A stretch of DNA of 64,000 nucleotides from Spinellus fusiger (taxonomy: Eukaryota > Mucoromycota > Mucoromycetes > Mucorales > Phycomycetaceae). The stretch lies in assembly GCA_025094145.1 (NCBI GenBank), contig JALLLS010000003.1, positions 1 to 64,000 of the forward strand, given 5' to 3'. The position numbers and the translations under genes are program-made. Shown here piece after piece: positions 1 through 11,830 of this stretch. Each line of letters opens with the position of its first letter. The first letter of the stretch is position 1. The notes under the pieces were generated by a model. The model did no database searches, was not told the origin of the DNA, and worked only from the letters and a program-made list of their open reading frames with translations.

Positions 1-729
1 GCTCTTGCCTGAGTCATCAGAGTATGAGCCTGTTCAGTCACATAATACTCGTTATCAAGCAATACATTCATCTTAGATTATTTATTCTACACGTATACAC
101 ATTTTTCATTTGTTATAGAAAATATAATTACTTATTTTATTTATTTTTCACGACCATTTATTTGACCTATAGATATATAAGTCAATAGAGAGAGAGTGTG
201 TGTGTATATGTGAGAGTGAGAGTGAGATAGAGAGAGTGAGAAATACGTAATTCAAAGGTATTTGTAAGCTTATTTTAGTTTTACAGTAGTGTAATCTTTA
301 CTTTGGATATATTCTGTTAATAACCCATTTCATTTCTCAAATATCACTCAATATTTAAATTTATAAAAGATCTCAGAACTGTACATAGATATAAAGTGAC
401 CAAAAGAATGTCTCTGGATCTTTCAAATTTTGAGCTATTTTTATATTAAAAATAAATAACATAGACTATCTTGTCTCTTTACATAAAACTACTTTTTCAT
501 ATAATGCCTGACTCATCTAACACCATGAACATATTTATCAAGAGCCCTAAAATGTATATAAACAAAAAAGTATACCTGTGCCGAGATTTGCTCAGCCATC
601 TTGCATGAGGTGCTGAACATAAACACTACCATGGCTTAGGCATCTGGCATGTTTAACGTGCTTGCTTTCATTATGAGAGGCATAGTAAAGCACTACAAAG
701 AAACCAACGAAATTAAACCTTCACCCAAA
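1..729. other. AT-rich intergenic DNA with a GA/GT-rich microsatellite
   Basis: No credible reading frame is visible on either strand. Around 188-240 there is an imperfect purine-rich simple repeat made of GA and GT dinucleotides. The rest is AT-rich DNA typical of the gene deserts in this window. Confidence 0.6.
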
Positions 730-1415
730 AGCAGTTGAAATAAAATAAAACTCGTCGATAGGGCCCTTTGGTGATTGATAAGAACAGTTGTGAGTGATCC
801 TCAACAAATAAAAGAAACCATCAAGGTCTCAAGACCAACTTTAAAGAAGTATTTTGATGTAATAGGCTTCTATTTATTCATTCTAGTGGTGAAGCTTCTT
901 ATTACAAAGAAAAAAATAAAATCTTGATTCTAGTGGACCCAAGAACATATCAATTAGACTCATAAACAATGCCAGAAGATAGTCTAGTCCAATGAATCCA
1001 GGGTAGAGCCAATGATCTATGACAAGTGTCAAATTCATAAGACAACATGACGTGGCCTTTAATCCCAAAAATGTCTTGAAAACAAAAAGATTTGGTGGTA
1101 GAATGATGGTATAGGCTACTTCAGTGGGGAGGTTGTTGGGAGATGGATCATAGTAAAAGATAGGATAGACTCCAACAAGTATATTGATGTCTTGGAAAGA
1201 GCCTACTGCCATGAACTCAAACATCTCTCTCATAAACCCTGGAGTCAGCTATTGCTTATAGAAGAACAATGTTAAACCCATTAAGAGTAAAACAAATCAA
1301 CTAGAGAGTAGTTGGTGGTATATTAATGACTCTTTAATGGCCTTCACAATACTGATCTCAATCCAATTGAGGATCTGTGGACCCATCTGAAGAAAGTTTT
1401 ATAGTATTAAGATAA
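730..1415 (+). pseudogene. Decayed Tc1/mariner transposase relic
   Basis: Read on the plus strand, with several frame changes and stops, this stretch keeps Tc1-type transposase landmarks. A degenerate first-Asp block resembling the usual WSDES motif (here SNES) lies near 990. A block reading NKYIDVLERAY follows near 1175-1210, and a C-terminal block DLNPIEDLWTHLKKVL with the third catalytic Glu ends at a stop near 1412. These are the DDE catalytic landmarks of the Tc1 family (known). The many stops mean it is dead. I did not find convincing terminal inverted repeats. It differs from the two better-preserved copies at 2.1 and 58.3 kb, so it belongs to another subfamily. An open antisense frame over 883-1233 looks like chance. 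Confidence 0.6.
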
Positions 1416-2112
1416 AATATGAATTTAAAACTGTCGGTTAATTTTTTTCCATCACCTTAGTTTCTCACTTCTTATTTAACTCTATTTAACTTTACCAAAT
1501 AGGCTATTGTAGGATAGTGCAGAGTGACCGCTCGATCTTCTTGGAAGTTTGGTGAATAGTACACTTGCAATGATAAGAAGATAAAGTCCCACGTCACAGG
1601 AGATAATTAGCAGATCATATAAAAGTGTAATTGGAAGGATTTTTAATAAAAGAGACCTTTCGATTCAAGCGATATCTGGAGTATAAACAAGCACAATAGG
1701 CTTTAAGGACTTAGATAGTTGGCTGTTTCTGGCTCCAAACCTGTTCCCTTTGTATCTCTTTCCTTTTCGTTAGCCCTTTACTGAAATAACACAACGTTCC
1801 TGAGTCTTACTACAAACCAGTTCGTCTTCTGTTTTACAACTTATTTCTATTTATCTTTATACCCCCGCACATCTGTACCCTCGCACCGTCAAGGACATCC
1901 CCACATCCTTCTCTTTACCTTTATTTCGCCGTGTCAGTAGCCAGCCCCCCAAGGCCCTACGTGTCCCCATTAAGTTCCCTCATGCTCAACATTACACTAT
2001 AACTAACTTTATATTTTCCAATACCATTCTTTGTGTCATTCTCCAATATTATTTATTCATGTATTTATTCTTCAGTCGATCAAAGGCTAAAGTATATTAG
2101 TTGCCTTAAAAG
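1416..2112. other. Intergenic DNA, nothing recognised
   Basis: No coding region or repeat family is recognisable. The segment around 1850-2000 is less AT-rich and C-rich than its surroundings, but it holds no open frame. Confidence 0.5.
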
Positions 2113-3386
2113 TAGTCACACAAAATTAGAAAGGGTACGATTTTTATTTTTTGAAATCCTGAGAAAGAATATGCTTTATGCATGAAAAGGCTATGACCTC
2201 AAAACACATACTAATGACCTCAAATTCAACACAAAGATAGTTTAACATATTATTTATTTTATTATATATATGAATATAATTTTTTTATTTAATATTTTGT
2301 TGGGCCACCTTTGGCATCAATAACTGCCTGGTGGCGATCCTTCATTGAGTCAACTAAACGTTCGGCAAGATCAACGTGGATATTTCTCCAAACTTCTTCT
2401 AAAGCTGTGTTGAGCTCATCAATATTTTTGATACCAGCCCTCTTGTCATTGATTAGCTTATCAAGACAGATCCAGAGATTTCTAATAGGGTTGAGATCAG
2501 GACTTTGAGCAGACCAGTAATCAAAACGCCTGATTACATGTGTGTTTTTCCACCATGGTGTATAGCCACCTGTATGACAGATAGCCCCATCTTCTTGGAA
2601 TATGAAGTCTCTGTCCTCTTTCTCATTCAATTCAATGAACCACAGCAGAGATTTTTCTGCCAAAATGTTGACATATACGTCCTGATTCACAGTGCCATCA
2701 ACAAAGACCAAAGGCCCAAATCCACCCGCCCAGAAACAGCTCCAGATCATTATGCTGCCTTTCCCCCATTTGGTTGTAGGTATGATATGAGCCGCCTTAT
2801 ACCTCTCTCCGATCTTTCAAATCACTCTGGCTCCTTCCTGGTAACCTTATACTTCAAACCGTGACTCATCAGACCATACGACGCGTCTCCAGTCCTCAGG
2901 AGTCCAATTGACCTGTTCCTTTGCCCAATGAAGTCTTTTTCTTCATATTTTTCTCAGACAACCCTGGCTTGTATGCTTCAAATTCCAATCTTATGTAGTT
3001 ATAGGAGGCCAATGGGCTGCCTCTTAGAATAGCTTCAAGTTGTCTAAAGTCTCTCTCATTTAGTTTTTTGGTGCACCAGAACTAGGTCTTGGTAGAGGTG
3101 TACCATTAGTCATGATTCTACTAATAATATTCTGGACAGTGGACTTGCTAATGCCAACGACCTTTGGAATGCTACTCATGGATTGATTTTATTTTTTCAA
3201 GCCAATAAACACCCCATTACTCTATTTCTTTAATCTTATTATAAACTCTTGAGTTTCTAGTTGAGGATTATGCGTTTGACATTTGAGATTGCTTAATGGA
3301 ATGTGATTATGTGTTAAAAAGAAGAAGAATCATATTTAAAATGGTATAAATTAGGGAGTCGTGCCCTTTCTAATTTTGTGTGACTG
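2113..3386 (-). mobile_element. Tc1/mariner element, copy 1 (defective)
   Basis: The ends are 28-bp inverted repeats beginning (T/C)AGTCACACAAAATTAG and differing at two or three positions. A TA target dinucleotide follows the right end at 3387-3388; the left flank reads AG, so the left TA seems mutated. The element is 1,274 bp and transcribed on the minus strand. It belongs to the same family as the copy at 58270-59612 but is 69 bp shorter. The difference lies in one in-frame deletion of about 23 codons between the helix-turn-helix and first catalytic Asp regions, apparently between short repeats of GCA. Conservation of both ends shows a complete but non-functional insertion. Confidence 0.85.
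2289..3220 (-). pseudogene. Tc1-type transposase, broken, catalytic Glu replaced by Arg
   Basis: The 153-residue C-terminal frame (2750 to 2289) starts MIWSCFWAGGFGPLVF and contains the second catalytic Asp in FQEDGAICHTGG. Where the family has NPIEHLW it reads NPIRNLW, so the third acidic residue is Arg. The spacing between these two positions is 35 residues, one more than classic Tc1 (DD34E). Upstream on the same strand the first-Asp block (VVWSDES) is visible near 2855-2880 and a helix-turn-helix block (IPKVVGISKSTVQNII) near 3120-3180. Stops and frame changes separate these pieces. One stop follows the codons AAA AAC TAA near 3065, shared with the other copy. The protein cannot be catalytically active. 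Confidence 0.85.
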
Positions 3387-6158
3387 TATGACTGAGTCCC
3401 CTAACCCCGGTGTATATCTACAAAGCAACCTATTACAAAGCAACCTATCTATAAGTATTAAAAAACCATGCTTAGACCTGGTTAGTTGGGAGTGTTATTT
3501 ATTAATTATCCACTGTGTATAAAAATGGTCACACAAATATCAAATCATAGATACCCAAATAGTGTAGTAGATTAATCCGTAGTTTTTGTTATATCTTTGC
3601 CATTTAAAAGAAAATGTTTTTAAGCAACAAGACATATGATAGATAATAAGTTATAAACATCATCCCATTCATTTATTTGAATGTTTTATTGTATAAATGC
3701 ATTAGATATGTGACACCAGTTTTGAAGTTGGTATATTTTTGTTATTTTTTAGGTAGGGTATTCGGAGAGGGAGCATATCAAGCACATCAACTACTCTATA
3801 AGGGCAAAAAAAACCACTCTTTTCATAAATAGATTAGCAAATGAGAACACTCATACTTGAGCTTTATATTATTTATTCAATTAAAAACATATAATAACTA
3901 TTTTTTTTAATTGTTATCCATTATATTTCATACTAATATTCTCTTGAAAATACATGAAGAGCACTTATATATTATATAGATTGAACATTGGTAAATTTTC
4001 TCTCTCATAATAGTTTTTTTATCATAAATATATTACAAAAAAAATTAATAGTTATATGATTATTAGGCTATATTATTATTGATCGCGAGTCATGAAAGAG
4101 ACTTTGAAATCTTAAAGAGATGTCTATTTTTGTGTACTAATACCATGATTTTTCTACTTTATCATTAAAATATTCATATCTTAGCTCAATTGTTCATATT
4201 TGAGCTTTTCAAAAAGAAAGGAAAAGAAAATAAAAGAAAGATTGAGGTATTTTATCGAAAACAAGTATCATTTATTTGAAAGAAGAATATAGAAATCATC
4301 CTAGTACAAAAGAGTATAGAGTTACAATACTATCAGAACTTAAATGTAAGCATGATGGAGATATCTCTATAAAGTATGAATCCAATTCAAATGATATTTA
4401 ACCGATCCAAACCTTTCTAAAATATTATTTGTGTCCAAGTATTGAACAAATATAGGCCAAGGCTAGATTTTGCCCAGCCAATAAATAGATATAAAATAAA
4501 ATAAATATACACAAAGTATAGTAGCACCCTTGTTTCCATATAGGTCTGGATAACATAGTTTCACTAACTATTTTATTTGTAAACAAATTTTCTTCTCTAG
4601 TGATCCGACGCACTTTTTCATTTTCCTATTGAAAGTAAAAGGTTTATACAGAAGACTTATTTTTCTTTATGCAAACAAATGACTTTGAAAATACTTATAT
4701 GCTCAGTCCACCAGAAAGACATGAATAGAGCTTATAAAGTAATAACAATATGAAAATAAAGTCTGAAGACGAAAACAGATACTCTGATGTTAAATTGTGA
4801 AAGTATTTCTCACCACTGTAATAGGCTAATTCGTTTCTCTCGTTAATTTATTCTAATCCTGTATTTAGAGTGCCTTTTTGTGTGTTCATTTTTATTTTAT
4901 AACGATCTTTATTCTTGATATGAGAATGACACACACTTAAACAGTAGAAAAATGAAATACTTTAGACTGTCATGAGCCAATTAGAAGAATTAAGATACTA
5001 TTTCTTTAGACTCGTTTTTATTATTTTTTATCTATTTATTTTTTAACTCTTCTCTCATAATAAATGAAAACGATCAGTTACTTTATTTGTTATGATTTAA
5101 TGTTAAGAAAGACAAAAAAAATGTGTCCATGAAAATATTAATAAAAATGATCACAAGGTTAAATCTGTGTTGCTATAGTTTTTTAGAATACTTTAGCACA
5201 TATCTTGGGCCTTAATTGATCATATAAATAAAGAGCTGACTGACATATTTTTGTATCAATGAGATAAAGTTTTACCTGATATTTCAAGCAATGCTTGAAG
5301 AGAAAAATAAACTACTTTTTATAAAAATATGCTGCCAGATCGCACAATTAATCGTTAGAGAATAACACAGTAGAGTATTTTTTAGTTTTTATGGTTAAAT
5401 AATTTTCTCCTATCTGTCTTTTGTCATCAATAGAAAGATCAATGTAAATAAGGTAGTTGTATAAGTCTCAGCTTATCTTTTTAGATCTTTCATGACATAC
5501 TTGTAAAATTGTTTAATATATATCAATTCAAATATAAATATTGTTAAATAAGGTATCGATATATAGGAAAAATAGGTGCTACATGACCCTGAAAGTATCT
5601 AATATATAATTAGTTGTATATAAAGGCTATATTACACTGGTCTCAATTGAACCATAGACTCATAAGAATAGGCCTCTGGATAGGTTATCATTTATATGTA
5701 GTCTAATCATTAAGCGGCCATATCTTTGGATACTTTATCAGTTTATACAATTATCGCCTTTTATCTTATTTTAACTGATGGCCACATCTCATTAGTTCAC
5801 TTTAATTGACTTCTAATCTAATTACTGATGCTACGACACATGCGATAGTAGAAGCGGAAAATGAAGTTTTCATCGTGGAACTACCAAAAAGACCCTTACA
5901 AACATCGATTTGATATCAAGCTTACGCCATTTATAATAATCTCTTTTATCAATTAGAGTATGAATAAACTCAGACACGTGGAAAAGTAGTAACATGAACA
6001 TGTTACGAAAGAATAAGTGAAAAAAAAAGACTAGGAAAAAGTACTTAATTCGACCAATATGATCCTGTCCTTATTTTCCCTTCTCTTCCTTTTCTTTCTT
6101 CTTTCTTTTACTCTTGCAAAAATACATATATACTTTTCCATTACTTTAGCATTGCTTT
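3387..6158. other. AT-rich gene desert
   Basis: About 2.8 kb of strongly AT-rich DNA without a supported gene. The only frame over 60 codons (4425-4613, minus) has no recognisable features. I see no further inverted-repeat element here. The last 100 bp or so (around 6060-6115) are pyrimidine-rich, as often found just upstream of fungal start codons, and probably belong to the promoter of the next gene. Confidence 0.5.
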
Positions 6159-9100
6159 ATGGATTATAGTAACCCATTAAAACAGCATTTCAATGGAGGC
6201 ATAATCTTTCTCAGTTATATCATAGCTGTTTTTGGGGCCCAAACAACACTTGAATTGTTAATGCGACGAACACATTTTCGCGGCGCATACAACTGGTCCG
6301 AATAATACACTCTGGAATTTAGACCTAATACATTTCCCTGTATACTATAGGTTTCTACTAGTTGCTGCTGCTTTCACAATGGGTGGTGTTTGTATTTGGT
6401 CAATGCATTTTGTCGGAAACAATAGCTTAAAGCTGACTCTGGACGATAACAACCACTTTCAACTCTCCTACTCCGTTGGATACACATGCATCAGTCTTGC
6501 TGTTGCTGTTACGTGTATGTTCATTGCCTTTATCTCTGTTGGTATTACAGAAGAAGCAAAAGTATATCGTATCATTCCTAGTGGAATCTTTGTTGGTGTA
6601 AGCTATTTGTTCATTTGTATTATTTTTCTCTAATTTCTTTGGCATTGGCATTGTATTTCTTTAGATTGGTATCACAGCAATGCATTATCTTGGTAAGTTG
6701 ACAAGATGGCATGACGTTTAAATACTGTTAAATAGTCATACTATATTAATGTGTATGTGTTAAAAATACACCTTACCATACCAACCTGGTGACTTACCTT
6801 TAAATATACAGGTCAATTTGCCATTGAGAGTTTTATACTTCACTATCGACTTAGCTTTGTGGGTGGAGCCATTGCCATTGCTTGTGTGGCCAGTACAGCA
6901 GCCCTCTATATATTCTTTAAATTAAGAGAGCAATGGGCTAATCAGTGGTACAAACGTTTGGCGTGCTCCATGCTGATGGGGCTGGCTGTGTGTGGTATGG
7001 ACTCATCCCTTAGCTATGCCTCAGTTTTCTAATGACTGTAATTTCAATTGTATTCTGTTATATAGGTATGCACTATACAGCATTGGCCGGTACAAATTAT
7101 TATTTACCAAAAAATACAAATGAACCAGCCACACCTGCACTTGATACAGGCACTCTAGTAGGCACTATCAGTGCCATTGTTGTGGCAGCATGCATTGTTA
7201 TTTGCTATTTTGCTTTTAGAGGAAAAGACGTACCCATTTCAGTGATAAAGAAGAAGAAAGATAGTAGACAATTGATTTTAGGTGTTGTTTATTTCGATTA
7301 TCAGGGAAGAATTCTTGTCCGCATGGATGGTATTGTTCCTACTAAAGAAGTAGCAGAAAACTCCCAATTAGAGGTAAAATAAAATTGACAGAACAGTATC
7401 AATACATGCAGCTAACATCAATTGACTTGTTTTACAGGAAATCTGCCAGCAACTTTCAAATAGCCATCTATTTTTCATTCATCTCTTTCAACTAGTGACT
7501 CAATTTAAGTGGGCTGAAACTCGATTTTCAACCTTTTCAACCACTCCTCATACTAACAATGCGTTTGACATGGCGGAAAATGAGTTTTTTGAAGCTGCTA
7601 AAGAATTACAACAAGATCTCAAGTTATCTTGTCTATCCGACCTTGGATTATTGTTTGATAATGTTATACAGACAAACACTATTGTCACAAAATTATGCTT
7701 ATTTAACAACAAGAAAGAGTCAGCTAAGCCTTATTCTCTTGGTGCAACACGATGGCTATCATGGCTATCAGCAACTACCCACACTAATTCTATGAAAGAC
7801 GAAGAGATGGGCGAATATCACCATTCTATGAAAGAGATATCTAATAAGCCAGGGTCTGTGGCCTCTGAGATAACCATTGGTCATTATACTGAAGACAACA
7901 CAACAAAAAAATACAATCAATATGACAAGACTCAATCCAATCATCACTCATTATGCATGTTCAAGGCTAACATAAATACTAAAAAAAAACAGTACCTATT
8001 TCTTGTCAAAAAAATAGTACAGCAAAAACAAATTGAGAAATTCTTGTCTCTCGGTTACCGATTTGCAGATCCGATATATATCTCTAAAACTATGGCACAA
8101 CAGCTTCATATATCTGTAAATCACATGGCATTATACTTTAAAGATATGCAGTACATGGCATATTCACTATCAAGTATGATACAGAATGTTCCACCTTCAA
8201 TTACTCCAATAATAAGTAGTGCTGTTAAGACAGATACCAGCTTATTCTCCAAACAGGCAACAAAAACAAGTGTGTATGTGGGGTTGCTTGTACTACTCCA
8301 AGACAACACGAATGATATTTGTATGTTGATCGATAAATTACGCCGATCTTCATTCCCACTTGTTGAACTCGAGTACAAAGATGAATCTCCTATGCGTCTG
8401 GCCATCGAGGAAAAAAGTCGCATTCTAGGCTTAAGAGGTAGAGCACTCCATACAATTGCTTCCCATGAAAGAAAGTACCCAGTGTCTGCATCACAAACCA
8501 CCAGCAACCAGAACTATATGTCCTCTTCTATGATGGATAAGGATACTGCCAACAATGACGGACCTTTGGATAATCCACTTGCACATGCTACTTCTAAAGC
8601 ATTAAGCCCTGGTCACTCTTATCCTTCAGCCACAAATACTCAAGGCCAATACAGTGACTCTCGCTTTATGAATGCACTACAGCAGGCGTCAAAACAACTC
8701 GTTGAATTTTCTGGTTGCAATAAGATAATCAGCACAAATGCCAAATTACATAGCGAAATCATTGATGTACCACCCTTTTCACTGATGGTTGGAGCATGCC
8801 AGCTTATTCTCTTCAAAGCTTATGTAAACACACCTGGCACAGTGTCAACAATCAATGAGGCAATTTCAAAACCTTGCAAATTCATTCCTTTGCCACTTGT
8901 CCGCTCCCTATCTTTTTATATTACAGAAACTACAGTAGAGCTATATCAAAAAGATCGTCAAACTTATTCTCCAGAGACAAGTTTCTTGGATCAGAAACGT
9001 CTTTACATGTCTTCTGCCTCGAGAAACAGCTATGATACTGACACTGAACTGCTCGTTCCAATTGAGAGAGCTGGAATGAATGGAAACCAATCTACCTCTT

Positions 9101-9381
9101 TGACTGCGTATACACATCGTCAACAAGATAAGCATCAAGATATTGTTCCATCTTTCTTACCACTTCCACCTCCCCCACGTGCAAAGAAACCAAGATTTAC
9201 ATTGCCAAAGTTCGAGTTTGATCATCGTAGTGAATCTCATTCATTGAATGGCAGTGGATCGAATTCTAATCTAAAAGATATATCCCCTGTTTTCTTGAAT
9301 GTATTGCCTTATCAAGACAGGTTCTTATGGCTAAATACTCTTGTAGAAGATATGTTGCAGGTGCTTGATAAGGGCAACTAG
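6159..9381 (+). CDS. MHYT-domain membrane protein with long cytosolic tail
   Basis: A six-exon model (6159-6295, 6351-6597, 6665-6692, 6812-6994, 7066-7373, 7438-9381) keeps frame throughout and gives about 948 residues. The N-terminal 250 residues hold seven predicted membrane segments and three MHYT-type motifs: WSMHFVGN, ITAMHYLGQ and CGMHYTALAG. The second and third are built across introns. MHYT domains are known mainly from bacterial signalling proteins, where the motif residues were proposed to bind a metal (copper) and sense diatomic gases; fungi carry relatives. The ~650-residue soluble tail is not recognised; it includes a Pro-rich stretch (PLPPPPRAKKPRF) about 80 residues from the end. 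No catalytic signalling domain (GGDEF, EAL, kinase) is visible, so the output is unknown. The start is the first ATG in frame with the first membrane segment. Confidence 0.85.
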
Positions 9382-11300
9382 AAGACTGTATATCTAATGT
9401 AGTATAGTGTATATATATATATAATAAAAATAATAAAAACTTAATTTATTTTAGTTTTCATTCAGTGAAACATTTAATAAATAAAATATTTCTTAAGTTG
9501 ATAGCCTTATGTTAGATCAATGATAGCTCAAGTATTTTGTCTCTCACACAGAAGATAGTTGATATACTAAATGTTAATACTGTTTTGAATGTTTTAAACA
9601 CTTTTTTTTTAAAAAAAGTTTGTCTTGAATAGTCCTTGACTCTTTTGAATTCAATGACTAATGAAATACATTAAGATACATGTCAGTCCATTATTAAATG
9701 TCATTGACTTCTGGTATATTTAAGCAGAATGTACAGTATTCTTGAAAAGTGTTTGTTCTGGAAAATAAAGAAAATAAATACGGGGATAGGTATATTTTAG
9801 GATTGTATTCCATCTGATTTGAGGTTATACACCATCACAAATCCCTGTCGCACTTTTATTTATTTTAAAAAAAAAATGGTTGCATTTTTTCGGAAAAAAA
9901 GTCTTAAATTTATCAGGTTTTTTCTAGGAGAACCTACAATTTGTCTCATCATTAAAATGAAATTTGTCTTATATTTACGACACATGTGAGAAATATTGAA
10001 AGTTGCTCACACATCTTTTAGTGTAAAATTAACTAAAGATTTTTATTAAGTAGACTTTGAATAAAGACAGTCTTAAGATCATAGGTCAGTTCCAGTAGTA
10101 AGATTCATTCCTCAAGTTTAGTACTATTCACAAGATGTCTTATAATAATTGAATGCCGAGTCAATAATTCTTTTAATAATAGTGCACCAATAATTTATGA
10201 ATAAAGTGTACCTCAGTGTATTTTTTCTTTCAAAAAAGTTTATTAATATTTAATTCATAAAGTTACTTTACTGTCTGAAGGCATTTTACTAAAAAAAAAA
10301 AAAAAAAAGGATAAGGTAAAGAATTTCAAAGTACTATTTGGGATTATCTGAGTTTGTTTTTTTCTTTCGAAAAGGGGGCAATATTAATATAAAAAAAAAA
10401 CTCAAACGGAGAAAAAGACAATAAAAGAAAATATATATATTTGAGACTGATATTGTACTTCAGATGTCATTAATATTGTTTGCCCCATAAGCCGTCACAT
10501 GATGTCAACATAAGAGGAAGAAACATCCTGTATTGGGTTTTCAACAAGCTGAATTATAATGGAGTTGTAAACACATCCAGAGTCTCGGACCCTCGATCAA
10601 CTCATTCTTGGTACTAGACTACACATCTAAAGATCTTTAGGATACTATGACAGGCCAGTTTATAAATTAATGTGCCATTTTCATTGGTTAAATGATTAGA
10701 AAGCTTTCTTCTTTCAAACAGGCACTGTAGCACTGGCAATTTGATAAAGAAAAAAGGAAATTCAGGTGAGATAGACACCAATACGATATTTACTAATATA
10801 ATTGTAGTGCTCTGGAATTCCATGAGAATACAATCGAGATTTCAAATTGACAAAAATGAGACCCACAGACAGACTTATTGCTTTAGAGATTCTTTAAAAA
10901 TGTAGTTTCTGAGAATAAATACCCGTCTTACAATAGTTGAGACTATAGGAAAATAGTGTAAGAAAATAGTAAATGTCTTTAATACATGGTTATAGTTAGA
11001 GTCTCTTTAGATTTTCATTGTGTTTTGGGGTTTTTATTTTTAATTCTGGAAGTGTATTAAGCTACGACAATATTTATTGGTTGGTACTACCACCTTTTGT
11101 CCCTGTGGCTAATGGCAATACCTTCCTGAAGAACATACCCAATTTCTACATTCATCTTATAATGACAAGTCAGATCAAAAAGGTGCTCCAAAATCTGAAA
11201 GGAATTTTAAGTTACCTTTCTATTATCTCAGTAGTGCTGGGTAAGACAGATATAATATATATATATATAAAGGTAGCACAATAATAAGAAAAAGATAAAA
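9382..11300. other. AT-rich intergenic DNA with a T/A palindrome after the MHYT gene
   Basis: No gene is supported. About 220 bp past the MHYT stop, 9602-9617 is a run of nine T followed by seven A, able to form an A/U hairpin in either transcript. Long A runs occur at 10291-10308 and 10391-10400. The frames at 10614-10823 and 11018-11284 have no recognisable features. Confidence 0.5.
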
Positions 11301-11830
11301 TACACTATTTTCGGAAAGCTTCGGACAGCCTCAGAAAAAATTGCACACTTTTTTTTCCACTTTTTGCACAATTTTGTAAATGTTTTTTGCATACTTTTCG
11401 AAGTATTATTTATTCAACAATGAGCTTACAGATTTACAATGAAGATGAACAGGGAAATATTATCGACGAATTGGTCAGTGAGCCCATCTTGATGGATATA
11501 ATTAAAGAATGTTTTCCTCTTCAAAATATCATAGATTACAGTACTTAATTGGACTTAAAATTACTTCAAAAGCCTCAGTCAAAACCCAAGGCTACTAAAC
11601 AGGCTTCAGCTTTATGACAGAAACGTATGCTTTATTATTTAAGAAAGCATGTTTTCATTAAAATAATTAGTAGGCTTATTGTAAGTCGCGGCTATAGATA
11701 TTTATTTCTTCCACCATACTCTTCTTTGAAATTTGAAACATATCCAAGTAAAAATACCCTTTAATAAATCTCACACTTTATGCAAAAAAAGACTTACGGA
11801 ATTGTGTGAATTCCTTCCGAAAATAGTGTA
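11301..11830 (+). mobile_element. Internally deleted DNA transposon (MITE-like)
   Basis: The stretch begins TACACTATTTTCGGAA and ends with its exact reverse complement (11815-11830), giving a 14-bp inverted repeat CACTATTTTCGGAA inside TA dinucleotides, the target of Tc1/mariner-like elements. Inside, a short frame starts at 11420 (MSLQIYNEDEQGN...) and is interrupted by TAA and TGA but continues in frame through KPKATKQASAL and QKRMLYYLRKHVF. It then reaches a C-terminal transposase-like block, SRGYRYLFLPPYSS, near 11675-11720. This resembles the block preceding the last catalytic residue in DDE_3-type transposases. The start and end of a transposase therefore remain but the catalytic centre is missing. 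The frame ends at TAG within the right inverted repeat. Too damaged to act on its own. Confidence 0.7.

Noticed and set aside
883..1233. A 116-codon minus frame as a gene
   Set aside because: It is antisense to a plus-strand Tc1 relic and has no recognisable motif.
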